A stretch of DNA of 64,000 nucleotides from an uncultured Flavobacteriales bacterium. GTDB lineage: Bacteria; Bacteroidota; Bacteroidia; Flavobacteriales_G; Salibacteraceae. Positions 40,401 to 49,314 of the stretch are shown here, in pieces. Where the stretch lies: NCBI GenBank assembly GCA_943788775.1, contig CALSRO010000005.1, positions 372,001 to 436,000 on the forward strand, written 5' to 3'. Numbering within the stretch: position 1 is the first letter of the stretch; every line of letters begins with the position of its first letter. The notes beneath the pieces are model-generated. The model did no database searches. It was not told where the DNA came from and saw only the letters and a list, made by a program, of their open reading frames with translations. A program made the translations under genes and the position numbers.

Positions 40401-43085
40401 ATGCGCAAGTTTCTCTATTGGTGTTTGGCTTTGGTGCTCCTCGGTGTTGGAGGCATGATTGGCGCATATTATTTGGCTAAAAAATATGAGGAGCCAGTGC
40501 GCAACTACATCGTTGGCGAAGTCAATAAGCGATTGAATGCACCTGTTCACGTTTCGGATATCAACTTCTCATTGCTGGAACGATTTCCATCGGCTTCGCT
40601 TGTAATGGATAGCGTTTGGGCCGAAGAAAGCATAATAAAAATCGGAGCTCCAGATACCTTGTTGTTTTTTGAAAAAGTCTATTTGAATTTGAACTTGTTT
40701 GACATTTTCGATGGTCAATACAAAATCAATGAAATTGAGGCTCGGAGGGGGTTTATCCATTTGCGCGTGGATGAAAAAGGCTATGACAATTTCCACATCT
40801 GGAAGTCCAATGAGGATACAACAGGCTTCTTGTTGGAGCTTGATAAAGTGCACATAGAGGATGGTGAATTAGAGTATGTGAATTTGTCCAGAGAACAGGA
40901 CATTTCGTTGGTCGCAAATGATCTTTGGTTTACTGGTTCTTTTTCTCAGACTGATTACACTATGGCTGTTAAGGGAGATGGATTGGTTCATCACCTTCAG
41001 CTAAAAGGGACAAATTACCTGAACGAGCGTTTAGTCGCTGTTGAAAGCGAGCTTGATATTGCGGCAGTAACAGAAACCTATTCTTTTAGAAACGGTCGCT
41101 TGCTTATCGATGATAAACTTGATTTCACCATTGCAGGAAAATTTGTTGGACAAGGTGTTGACCTTCGAATTGTAGGAAACGATCTGGACATCATACGCAG
41201 CATGTCTTTGCTTCCAGGAGAAAGTCGCGATATTTTCCGAGAATATTCGAGCTCTGGAGTATTGGATTTTGACTGCACATTGAAAGGAGCTTTTGGGAAA
41301 ACGGAGAATCCAAGACTTAACGCGACATTCTCTTTAGCCAATGCGACCATCAGTAAACAAGGAACGAATTGGAAACTTACTGATTTGACCGGTAGCGGAA
41401 GTATCGATAATGGAAACGAAAGGAATAGTCGGTCAACAAAACTGATTTTGACCGGGCTTACGGGCAAAATCAATGGAAGTCCATTCGAATCCAAGTTCGA
41501 AGTTTACAATTTTCAAAAACCAACTATCCAAGGCTCAGCTAAATTAGAATCAGACATTCAAGCGCTGGATGAATTCTTCAATCTTGAAGCCATTGAATAC
41601 GGTGTAGGGAAGATATCTGTTGATGCTACGATCGCTACCACCCTAGAAAACCCATCACAGCCAGTGGCGCGAGACTTCCTCAATTCAAAGGCCAGTGGGA
41701 AAATCGTGATATCCAATGCGGAAATACGATTGAAGGATGATGAACGGGTATATCAGATCGAAAACGCCGCATTCCGTATTCAGGACAATACACTTGTGAT
41801 TGATGAATATAAGGGACAAGTAAACGCTACCGAAGTTCTACTCAATGGCATGGCCCAAAACTTCTTAGATTTTCTTTTTACAGAGGATGGCATACTTGGA
41901 ATAAATGGTCAAATAGAAACGTCTTCCATTGATTTACAGGCTCTTTTTCCAAAAACAAATGATGAGAAACGAGAGGGTAGTGTTATCGTGGATTTCCCAA
42001 AGCGATCTGTATGGAATCTGACAATCGTAGCAGAAGAATTCATCAATGGAAAGTTTAATGCCAAAGAAGTCAGCGGGCAGCTTGTGATGGACGCCTATAA
42101 GGTTGAGGCCAAGTCGCTGCACTTTTTGAGTCAAGGCGGTCAGGTGGAAGGAAGCGCTGGAGTATACAAATTTGATGACAATCAATTTGGCTTGAAAACC
42201 AACTTCGAGTCACAGAATGTGGACGTCAAACAACTGTTTGAAACATTCAACAATTTTGAGCAATCGTTCATTCGAAGCGAACATATTTCTGGTCGAGCAA
42301 CGGCCAATGTCCAGTTTCAGGGAATGTGTGATTCTGCCTTCACTATTAATACTAAAAGCATTATCGCTAGTGCTGATTTAGTGATTAATGATGGGGAGTT
42401 GGTCAATTTTGAACCGCTCCTTGCGGTGGCTGATGCAATCAAAAAGAAACCTATGCTTCGTTTGTTTGTAAGCACGGATGAACTGAAAAAACGCCTCGCA
42501 ACGGTCAAGTTTGCCACCTTGGAAAATCAGATAAGCATCCGAAATGGGATTATCAGTATCCCTCAAATGGATATTCGTTCCTCTGCCATTGATTTGAACG
42601 TTTCTGGAACACACACTTTCAACAATGAGATCGATTATGCCATGGATTTTTCGTTGAATGAGCTTTTAGAGCTAAAGGACAGAACCGAACCATACAATGA
42701 GTATGTGCAGCGCGACCAAAAGGGGCGCACTCGAATCTACTTGACCATGAAAGGAACCACAGATGATTTTGATGTAGAATTGGAGCGCACCAATCTCAAA
42801 ACAACGTTGAAGGACGAAATGAATTCAGAAAAAAATACGGTGAAGTCGCTATTGAAGGAGGAGTTTAAGGTGTTTTCTGGTGACTCCACTGTGAATTTAC
42901 CTGAGGGAAAGAAAGAAGTAATCGGAATTGAGTTTGATCCTGAGGCAGGATTGAATAAAGCTGATACAGCGGTGAAGAAGCAAATTGAGGCGAAGGATAA
43001 ATCAAGCATCCGAAACATCATTAAAAAGACAGAGTCAAGCAAAAAGAAATTAGGCGAAGGTGATTTCGAAGACGATGATTTTTAA
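40401..43085 (+). CDS. AsmA-family envelope protein
   Basis: 894 residues. One N-terminal transmembrane helix (LYWCLALVLLGVGGMIGAYY) is followed by a long, repetitive beta-rich periplasmic region. VRNYIVGEVNKRLNAPVHVS then LERFPSASLVMDSVWAEES is typical of Bacteroidota AsmA-like proteins, and the C-terminal AsmA_2 region contains the DLNVSGTHTFNNEIDYAMDF segment. Such proteins form hydrophobic grooves thought to move phospholipids between the membranes. The last ~120 residues are charged. It is followed 36 bp later by a histidine kinase. Confidence 0.9.
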   Translation: MRKFLYWCLALVLLGVGGMIGAYYLAKKYEEPVRNYIVGEVNKRLNAPVHVSDINFSLLERFPSASLVMDSVWAEESIIKIGAPDTLLFFEKVYLNLNLFDIFDGQYKINEIEARRGFIHLRVDEKGYDNFHIWKSNEDTTGFLLELDKVHIEDGELEYVNLSREQDISLVANDLWFTGSFSQTDYTMAVKGDGLVHHLQLKGTNYLNERLVAVESELDIAAVTETYSFRNGRLLIDDKLDFTIAGKFVGQGVDLRIVGNDLDIIRSMSLLPGESRDIFREYSSSGVLDFDCTLKGAFGKTENPRLNATFSLANATISKQGTNWKLTDLTGSGSIDNGNERNSRSTKLILTGLTGKINGSPFESKFEVYNFQKPTIQGSAKLESDIQALDEFFNLEAIEYGVGKISVDATIATTLENPSQPVARDFLNSKASGKIVISNAEIRLKDDERVYQIENAAFRIQDNTLVIDEYKGQVNATEVLLNGMAQNFLDFLFTEDGILGINGQIETSSIDLQALFPKTNDEKREGSVIVDFPKRSVWNLTIVAEEFINGKFNAKEVSGQLVMDAYKVEAKSLHFLSQGGQVEGSAGVYKFDDNQFGLKTNFESQNVDVKQLFETFNNFEQSFIRSEHISGRATANVQFQGMCDSAFTINTKSIIASADLVINDGELVNFEPLLAVADAIKKKPMLRLFVSTDELKKRLATVKFATLENQISIRNGIISIPQMDIRSSAIDLNVSGTHTFNNEIDYAMDFSLNELLELKDRTEPYNEYVQRDQKGRTRIYLTMKGTTDDFDVELERTNLKTTLKDEMNSEKNTVKSLLKEEFKVFSGDSTVNLPEGKKEVIGIEFDPEAGLNKADTAVKKQIEAKDKSSIRNIIKKTESSKKKLGEGDFEDDDF

Positions 43086-43121
43086 TGCAACCCTCGAATT
43101 ATTGATATTCGTAGGAATCAC

Positions 43122-44633
43122 ATGGCCAGAGACTACAACATTTATTCTAAGAAACAGAGGTGGAAACTGCTGCTGTTTGTAATAGCCTTGGCTATTGTAG
43201 GCGTTTCTCTAGCCTATACAAAGTCTTTAGTAGATAAGATTGCCAATGAGGAAAAGGCCAAGGTGAAAATTTGGGCGGATGCGGTTCAAAAGCGATCCGC
43301 ATTGGTACATTACACAAGTGGTTTGTTTAGGAAACTTCAACAAGGGGAACGGAGCAAAGTTGAGCTGTATTTAGAGGCGACAAAGTATTTGGCTCGACCT
43401 GACGTAACCGAGGTCAGCTTTGCGCTGAATGTTTTAAACGAGAACACTACGGTCCCTGTTATTCTTACCAACGGAAAAGGAGTGATTACATCTTATCGAA
43501 ACATCGATTTTGGTCCGGCAGAGGACAAAGACGAAGTTTTAAGACGGGAGTTGAAGAGTATGTCGGATCAATATCCGCCTATTGAAATTGTGTACTATGG
43601 AAGCAGTAAGGTCTATCTCTATTACAAGGATTCAAAGCTTTTTAGTGAATTGAAAACGACCTTCGATGACTTACAACAATCATTTATTTCAGACTTAATT
43701 TTAAATGCGGCATCGAGCCCAATAATTCTGTTGGATTCTGCCACTGGTAGTGTAATAGAGGCTGGAAATATTGATAGTACTACATTAACTAACACAGAAT
43801 TACTTGGGCAAAGACTGCAAGCCATGTCGGATCAGCATGAACCATTGGCTATTGAAATCAATGATCGACCCGCATTAGTCTATTATGAAGATTCATTCTT
43901 ACTCACTCAACTGAAATACTACCCATTGGCCCAACTCGGGGTAATTGGATTATTCATGGTAATAGCCTATCTATTGTTTAGCACGGCTAGAAAGGCAGAA
44001 CAAAATCAGGTTTGGGTCGGAATGAGTAAAGAGACTGCTCACCAACTAGGCACCCCATTATCGTCAATGATTGGATGGGTAGAATTGTTGAAAGTGGAGC
44101 CCAGTACAGAGCAGATTGCAGTTGAGCTTGAGAAAGATGTGGCAAGACTTCAGGTGGTAACCGAACGATTTTCAAAAATTGGTTCTCAACCAAGATTGGA
44201 ATTAAATAATCTGAGTGAACTGTTGAGAAAGTCGGTTGATTATTTTGAATCTCGCTCGCGCGGAAACGTAGATTTCATCGCAAAAATCCCGAACGATGTA
44301 ATGGCTGTAATAAATGAGCCATTATTCGAATGGGTCATTGAAAACTTAATTAAAAATGCCCTGGATGCCATGGACGGAAAAGGCCAAATTGTGGTCGAGG
44401 TGGATGTTCAAGAAACTAGAATATTGATTGATGTGAGTGATACTGGAAAGGGAATAGCTCAAAGCAAGTTTAAGTCAGTCTTTCAGCCGGGTTATACCTC
44501 AAAGAAACGTGGATGGGGATTGGGCCTGTCGTTGAGTAAGCGAATTGTAAAGGACTATCATCGAGGAAAGATTTATGTTCTGAAATCGGAACCTAATTCT
44601 GGGACAACATTTAGGATTAGTTTGAAGAGATAG
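43122..44633 (+). CDS. sensor histidine kinase with a tandemly duplicated sensor module
   Basis: 503 residues. Helix 1 (KLLLFVIALAIVGVSLAY, about 14-31), an extracytoplasmic sensor, helix 2 (LGVIGLFMVIAYLLFSTARK, about 269-288), and the kinase core make up the protein. The phospho-acceptor is His307 in SKETAHQLGTPLSSMIGW. The ATP-binding domain has NLIKNALDAMDGKG (N-box), DVSDTGKGI and GWGLGLSLSKRIV. The sensor holds two similar ~80-residue units, each ending in M-S-D-Q-(YH)-x-P-(IL) and Y-Y-x-D-S-x-L-x-x-x-L-K. There is no response-regulator gene beside it, so it is an orphan kinase here. The DUF2461 gene follows on the same strand. Confidence 0.92.
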   Translation: MARDYNIYSKKQRWKLLLFVIALAIVGVSLAYTKSLVDKIANEEKAKVKIWADAVQKRSALVHYTSGLFRKLQQGERSKVELYLEATKYLARPDVTEVSFALNVLNENTTVPVILTNGKGVITSYRNIDFGPAEDKDEVLRRELKSMSDQYPPIEIVYYGSSKVYLYYKDSKLFSELKTTFDDLQQSFISDLILNAASSPIILLDSATGSVIEAGNIDSTTLTNTELLGQRLQAMSDQHEPLAIEINDRPALVYYEDSFLLTQLKYYPLAQLGVIGLFMVIAYLLFSTARKAEQNQVWVGMSKETAHQLGTPLSSMIGWVELLKVEPSTEQIAVELEKDVARLQVVTERFSKIGSQPRLELNNLSELLRKSVDYFESRSRGNVDFIAKIPNDVMAVINEPLFEWVIENLIKNALDAMDGKGQIVVEVDVQETRILIDVSDTGKGIAQSKFKSVFQPGYTSKKRGWGLGLSLSKRIVKDYHRGKIYVLKSEPNSGTTFRISLKR

Positions 44634-44661
44634 ATTATTATCGATAAATAGAAATAGAATT

Positions 44662-45330
44662 ATGGCTTGGTTTACAGAGGATTTTGAACTGTTTTTCAAA
44701 GAGTTGTCGGAGAATAATAATCGTGATTGGTTTTTGGAGAATAAGAAACGATATGAGAAAAGTGTGAAACAACCATTTCAGGCTTTCGTTATCGATATGA
44801 TATTGAGAATGCAGAAATATGATGATCAATGCAGGATCGAGCCGAAGGATGCGATTTTTCGAATTAATCGGGACATTCGATTTTCAAAAGATAAGACACC
44901 TTACAAAACTCAGGTGTCAGCTGTAATCGGACGAGGAGGGAAGAAAGAGATGGCGCTAACCGGAATGTACCTTGAATTAGGATCGGGGCACGCTAGAGTT
45001 TATGGTGGTGTGTATATGCCAACAAAGGAACAATTACAAGGTATCAGACAAGAGATATTGTATAATCAAAAAGAATTCGAGAATTTGATCTCAGATAAAA
45101 CCTTCGTCAAATACTTCATTGAGATGCGAGGGGAAAAAAATAAGCGGCTGCCCTCTGAATTTGCTGAAATTCAGATTGAACAGCCGCTAATAGCGAATAA
45201 GCAGTTTTACTACTATTCCAATTTAGAACCTAAGATCATCACATCAGATAGTCTTATTGATGAAATGTTCAAGCGTTTTGAGGCAAGCCTTGCCATCCGG
45301 CAATTCTTACATGCTCCTCTTAACGACTAA
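44662..45330 (+). CDS. DUF2461-family protein (TIGR02453)
   Basis: 222 residues. The family pattern is plain: FFKELSENNNRDWFLENKKR at the N-terminus, then IFRINRDIRFSKDKTPYKTQ and GGVYMPTKEQLQGIRQEI. The biochemical function is not established; the family is widespread and mostly annotated as uncharacterised. It follows the histidine kinase by 28 bp and may share its transcript. The last 11 bp overlap the convergent DUF3078 gene. Confidence 0.88.
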   Translation: MAWFTEDFELFFKELSENNNRDWFLENKKRYEKSVKQPFQAFVIDMILRMQKYDDQCRIEPKDAIFRINRDIRFSKDKTPYKTQVSAVIGRGGKKEMALTGMYLELGSGHARVYGGVYMPTKEQLQGIRQEILYNQKEFENLISDKTFVKYFIEMRGEKNKRLPSEFAEIQIEQPLIANKQFYYYSNLEPKIITSDSLIDEMFKRFEASLAIRQFLHAPLND

Positions 45331-46246
45331 ATTGATATTGAAGTCCTAACGTAAAAACTTCTTTAAACTGGACTCGTGCACCGGAACCTTCGTTTACGCC
45401 ATCATCATCTCTGTCGAGAGCAACCTTGATGTCATCATCATAGATTAAGTGCGTGCTCAAACTGGCACTTAACCATTTGTTGATTTTCATGGCGATCAAA
45501 GTTTCCCAGTTAACATCGATGTTTCCAACATTTTCAAGATAGTTGGCGAAGAAGTTAGCTTTGGTGGCAAAGTTTACGTTCTCCATGATGTCTTTCTTGT
45601 ACTGCACTTTTAAGAATCCACCGACTTCGTAACGAATGTTTTCTCCCGGATCAACACCAAAGGCACCCGCATTGGCCAATCGTTGATTATCTACGATCGT
45701 GATTTTTGCTGTGACAGGGGATAAATAAGCGCTGAACGCTGGGCTTGGCTTGTAGTCGATACCTGTACCAATTAATATGTATGCAGGTGCAAATGGATCT
45801 GAAATGATTGGCGATGGATTCACACCGTAATCACGACCAACATCCCATTGAGTTCTGAATGTTGCCATTGCCGCCCAGAAGGTATTCAGCAGTGGGGTCT
45901 TACGCCCCAGTTTAGAGTTTATTTCCAAACGGTCATCGGTCTTTTGAAATTTGGCTCCATCGTCTAACTTACCGATTAAAGTTTGACCATATGCAGCGTC
46001 AAACGTATTGTCCCACGTCCATTTGTCTTTAGCGTAATTCGCATAAAGACTTAACAAAGCGGTTCCGTTTACTGCGTTGTTACCACCACCTTGCCAATTC
46101 GATAAATAGGTTTGACCAAAATTGAGTCCAGTGACTCCTCCCATTTTCCAGGGTCCCTCATCCGCGGCTTCCGTTGCCGCTTTATCCTGTGCAAATGCAG
46201 TTGCCATCATAGACAGCATGCATGCAGCTAATAAAACGTGTTTCAT
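45320..46246 (-). CDS. DUF3078-family outer-membrane protein
   Basis: 308 residues. A signal peptide (MKHVLLAACMLSMMATAFAQ) is followed by the DUF3078 signature: GGVTGLNFGQTYLSNWQGGG, LLSLYANYAKDKWTWDNTFD and EINSKLGRKTPL. Alternating strand pattern and a terminal aromatic (LQYQFSR) suggest an outer-membrane beta barrel. Its function is unknown. It overlaps the DUF2461 3' end by 11 bp and lies 8 bp downstream of the crotonase gene, so cotranscription with it is plausible. Confidence 0.85.
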   Translation of the reverse strand: MKHVLLAACMLSMMATAFAQDKAATEAADEGPWKMGGVTGLNFGQTYLSNWQGGGNNAVNGTALLSLYANYAKDKWTWDNTFDAAYGQTLIGKLDDGAKFQKTDDRLEINSKLGRKTPLLNTFWAAMATFRTQWDVGRDYGVNPSPIISDPFAPAYILIGTGIDYKPSPAFSAYLSPVTAKITIVDNQRLANAGAFGVDPGENIRYEVGGFLKVQYKKDIMENVNFATKANFFANYLENVGNIDVNWETLIAMKINKWLSASLSTHLIYDDDIKVALDRDDDGVNEGSGARVQFKEVFTLGLQYQFSR

Positions 46247-46254
46247 TGTTTAGT

Positions 46255-47016
46255 TTAAGATTTAGTTTTAAATGTGTTAATAGCGCTTCTAGTAAATTCT
46301 GATAAAACGAGTCTCCCACTTATTTTGGCTCGTTCAATTAATAACTGATCCCAATTTTCTGTACCCGCCCAAAAGACTTGTTTTAATTCTTTCATGGCTT
46401 CTGGACTGTATTTTTCAATTCGACCGAGAAATTTTTCAATATGATTGTCCATTGTCGTGGTGTCTTCAAACACTTGGTTATATAGTCCCTTATTCGCACC
46501 CCATTCCGCACTTCTCCATTCGCTGGCATCTATGGACATTTCCACAAATGCTGATTTCCCCGCTTTTCTTTCAACCGCAGGCCCTACTACAAATGGTCCG
46601 ATGCCTATTGCTAGCTCTGAGAGTTTTAGGGAAGCATGTTTTGTTGCAAAGCAATAATCAACCGCACTGGCAAGTCCAACGCCTCCGCCAACTGTCTTTC
46701 CTTGAACTCTTCCGATTACAAATTTTGGACAAGTCCGTATGGCATTAATCACTTTAGCGAAGCCGGTGAAAAACTCTAGACCTTCTTCCGCAGTTTCGAT
46801 AGCCACCAATTCATCAAAACTAGCTCCAGCGCAAAATGCACGATCGCCCGCTGATTTTAATAGGATGCACCTCGTTTCAGAGTTGTTTCCCGCCTCGGTA
46901 ATCTTAGTTGCAATCTCGCCTAAAATGTGGCCTGGCAGCGAATTGCTTTGAGGATGATAGAACTCGATAATGCATGTTTTTCCTTGTATTGAGGAATTGA
47001 CATAAGCTTCGCTCAT
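46255..47016 (-). CDS. enoyl-CoA hydratase/isomerase-family (crotonase) protein
   Basis: 253 residues from ATG 47016 (MSEAYVNSSIQGKTCIIEFY). The frame runs 20 codons further, but that leader is not family-like. The oxyanion-hole segments AGDRAFCAGASFDELVAI and GKTVGGGVGLASAVDYCFAT are present, with a glutamate in LKLSELAIGIGPFVVGPAVE. Closest by eye to methylglutaconyl-CoA hydratase-like members, so a step in branched-chain or fatty-acid degradation is possible; reaction specificity cannot be fixed. Residues 46-64 hold a PQSNSLPGHIL segment in place of the more usual N-A-L/M phrase. Confidence 0.85.
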   Translation of the reverse strand: MSEAYVNSSIQGKTCIIEFYHPQSNSLPGHILGEIATKITEAGNNSETRCILLKSAGDRAFCAGASFDELVAIETAEEGLEFFTGFAKVINAIRTCPKFVIGRVQGKTVGGGVGLASAVDYCFATKHASLKLSELAIGIGPFVVGPAVERKAGKSAFVEMSIDASEWRSAEWGANKGLYNQVFEDTTTMDNHIEKFLGRIEKYSPEAMKELKQVFWAGTENWDQLLIERAKISGRLVLSEFTRSAINTFKTKS

Positions 47017-47127
47017 GATGAAAATTTTTGCAAAGAAAGGGTTTCCATTATATTTCCTTGATTGAGGAGTTAACATGAAACAGTGAAAACTTTTATACGT
47101 AGACGCATCCCTCTGAATTTCTGCCTA

Positions 47128-47135
47128 TAGTTTTG
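47128..47135 (+). promoter_or_regulatory. -7 box TAGTTTTG near the MORN-repeat gene
   Basis: Perfect TAnnTTTG ending 4 bp before the ATG at 47140, so any transcript would be almost leaderless. No -33 match at the usual spacing was seen. Confidence 0.35.
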
Positions 47136-47139
47136 AATT

Positions 47140-48765
47140 ATGATTGCACGAATTGTATTGATCTTCATTTTATTCAGCCTGTCAGCAGTGCTTAGAGCAC
47201 AGGAAGAGGAAAAGAAAAAAATGCCAAAAATTGAGCTAGAGCATTATGTTGATTTTTATGACCAAGAGCATGAAAAAAAATACAGTGAAGGCGATATGCT
47301 CTATGGTAAAAAACATGGGGTTTGGACGTATTACTATCGCAATGGTCAAAAACAAGAACAAAGCGAATACACCAATGGCAACTTAAGTGGTAGTGTTCTG
47401 TATTGGTTTGATAATGGACAAAGACAATCACTTGGATATTTCAAATTACTATTTCAAAATGGAGTGCTGTCGTCCGTTAGAGATAGTGTTTATAAAGAGT
47501 GGTATCCCAATGGCAATATGGCAACTAAAGGAGAGTATAGCTACGATGTGAAAAACGGGGCATGGACTTATTGGTATCCTGAGGGTGATAAATGGAAAGA
47601 GATTGAATATGAGAACGGAATGGCAAGACCAATTAATGGTTGGGATAAAAACCTTAAAAAGACACTAGCTGATGGTAATGGAATTCTCTATGACTACTGG
47701 GAAATGGGGCCATTGAAATCTCGACTGTCCATCCAAGATTCAACTTTTAATGGACTAGCCGAGTATGTGTATGAAAATGGAAAGCCAGAAATGGAAGGCG
47801 TTCTAAAGAATAATGTAAAAGATGGAGTCTGGCATTATTACTATCGTGAAGGGGGGCAACAAAAGGATGTAAGTTATTCAAATGGAATTCTTGATGGACC
47901 TTATAAAAACTGGTATCCAAATGGTGAAATCAGTGTCGAAGGAAACCATGAAAAAGGGTTGAAGAATGGACATTGGAAGTGGTTCAACAGCACCGGTGAA
48001 AAGTATATGGAAGGAGATTTCTTAGATGAAATGCAACACGGTAATTGGGTGTATTACTTTGAGAATGGACAAATAGAGGCTACAGGAAATTTTGAGAAAG
48101 ATTTGAGGCAGGGAGAATGGAAGATGTTTTATAAGGACGGCTCGAAATGGAAAGTTGGATCATATAAAGACGATAAAAAAGATGGTCATTGGGTGGTTTA
48201 TTTTGAATCTGGTCAGATTCTACAGGAAGGTGATTATAAGTCAGGTAAGGAAGAAGGAGAATGGACAGCTTGGTATCAAAATGGTCAAGTAAAGGATGTA
48301 GGAAGCTATAAGGCTGGAATAATGGATGGTAAGTGGAGCGGGTGGTATGATAACGGGAAATTGAACTATTCGGGTGTTAGAAAACAAGGTGAAAAAACAG
48401 GACATTGGACGTTTGGATATCCAAACGGAAAAACAAGGGAGGAAGGAGATTATACGGATGGTCTAAAAGATGGTAAATGGACCTACTACTATGAGTCAGG
48501 AATGATTGATTTCGAGAGCGACTATGAAAAAGGAGCGAAAAATGGTAAGAGCACCTATTATTATGAACATGGATCGAAGCTGCGGCAAGAGACTTATAAA
48601 ATGGATCGCTTAGAGGGTAAGAGTATTATGTGGGGACCAAAAGAGAATATCCTAAGCGAAAGGAATTTTAAAAATGGATTGCCACATGGCAAGGTGATAG
48701 ATTATGATGATCAAGGAAAAAAAATTAACGAGGCTGTATACAAAGAAGGCGTCAAAATAAAGTAG
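47140..48765 (+). CDS. secreted MORN-like (YwqK-type) repeat protein
   Basis: 541 residues. A signal peptide (MIARIVLIFILFSLSAVLRA) leads into a tandem array of about 17-20 repeats of 22-24 residues, pattern G-x-W-x-x-Y-Y-x-N-G-x-x-x-x-x-G-x-Y-x-x-G-x-x-x-G. This is the MORN_2/YwqK-antitoxin type repeat (for example GVWTYYYRNGQKQEQSEYTN; GHWVVYFESGQILQEGDYKS; GKWTYYYESGMIDFESDYEK). The repeats probably fold as a long beta solenoid outside the cytoplasm. There is no T9SS sorting domain, so it is likely periplasmic or anchored otherwise. Function is unknown; such repeats often mediate protein or envelope binding. A terminator-like hairpin follows at 48815. Confidence 0.8.
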   Translation: MIARIVLIFILFSLSAVLRAQEEEKKKMPKIELEHYVDFYDQEHEKKYSEGDMLYGKKHGVWTYYYRNGQKQEQSEYTNGNLSGSVLYWFDNGQRQSLGYFKLLFQNGVLSSVRDSVYKEWYPNGNMATKGEYSYDVKNGAWTYWYPEGDKWKEIEYENGMARPINGWDKNLKKTLADGNGILYDYWEMGPLKSRLSIQDSTFNGLAEYVYENGKPEMEGVLKNNVKDGVWHYYYREGGQQKDVSYSNGILDGPYKNWYPNGEISVEGNHEKGLKNGHWKWFNSTGEKYMEGDFLDEMQHGNWVYYFENGQIEATGNFEKDLRQGEWKMFYKDGSKWKVGSYKDDKKDGHWVVYFESGQILQEGDYKSGKEEGEWTAWYQNGQVKDVGSYKAGIMDGKWSGWYDNGKLNYSGVRKQGEKTGHWTFGYPNGKTREEGDYTDGLKDGKWTYYYESGMIDFESDYEKGAKNGKSTYYYEHGSKLRQETYKMDRLEGKSIMWGPKENILSERNFKNGLPHGKVIDYDDQGKKINEAVYKEGVKIK

Positions 48766-48787
48766 GTTTTAGATTCAATAATCTGCA

Positions 48788-48795
48788 TATATTTG
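48788..48795 (+). promoter_or_regulatory. -7 box TATATTTG before rimP
   Basis: Perfect TAnnTTTG in the 89-bp gap between the MORN gene and rimP. The predicted transcription start near 48802 lies just before the hairpin at 48815. The -33 element is poor. Confidence 0.45.
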
Positions 48796-48814
48796 CAGCG
48801 AATTAAAAGGAAGT

Positions 48815-48841
48815 GAGGGGAGGTAATCCCCTCTTTTTTTT
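48815..48841 (+). terminator. intrinsic terminator or attenuator hairpin before rimP
   Basis: GAGGGGA (48815-48821) pairs with TCCCCTC (48827-48833) around a GGTAA loop, followed by eight T residues (48834-48841), a classic Rho-independent terminator. It is 49 bp after the MORN stop and ends 13 bp before the rimP ATG, downstream of a -7 box. It may end the MORN transcript, or attenuate the rimP-nusA-infB operon from within its leader. Confidence 0.8.
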
Positions 48842-48854
48842 GCGACATTAATTG

Positions 48855-49301
48855 ATGATTACTGCAGATCAAATTCGAAGTCTAATTGAAGAAAAGCTGG
48901 AGGGTTCTGAGCTTTTTATTGTGGACGTAACGGTGAGTCCAGGTAATGCAATCAAAGTTGAACTGGATGGCGATCAAGGCATCAGTATCGATGATTGCGT
49001 AGGAGTTAGTCGGCATATTGAGGGCAACCTTGATAGAGAGGTCGAAGATTTTGAATTGAAGGTAATGTCAGCAGGAATTGGTGAGCCGCTCAAAGTTGAT
49101 CGGCAATACATAAAAAATGCTGGTCGTGAAGTAAGTGTGATACTTACAGATGGCACTGAGCACATTGGGAAGCTTATTTCAGCAGCCGAAGAATTAAAGC
49201 TTGTGTTACCCGCATCCAAAAAGAAGAAGCTTCCGGAAAGAGAAATTGTATTGGCTAAAACCGATATTAAAGAAACAAGAGTTAGAATATCATTTAAATA
49301 A
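48855..49301 (+). CDS. rimP: ribosome maturation factor RimP
   Basis: 148 residues from ATG 48855; a TTG one codon upstream is less likely. The family pattern VTVSPGNAIKVELDGDQGIS, IDDCVGVSRHIEGNLDRE and DFELKVMSAGIGEPLKVDRQ is clear. It assists maturation of the 30S subunit. It is the first gene of the conserved rimP-nusA-infB operon and is preceded by a terminator-like hairpin. Confidence 0.96.
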   Translation: MITADQIRSLIEEKLEGSELFIVDVTVSPGNAIKVELDGDQGISIDDCVGVSRHIEGNLDREVEDFELKVMSAGIGEPLKVDRQYIKNAGREVSVILTDGTEHIGKLISAAEELKLVLPASKKKKLPEREIVLAKTDIKETRVRISFK

Positions 49302-49314
49302 ACGGATTCACACC

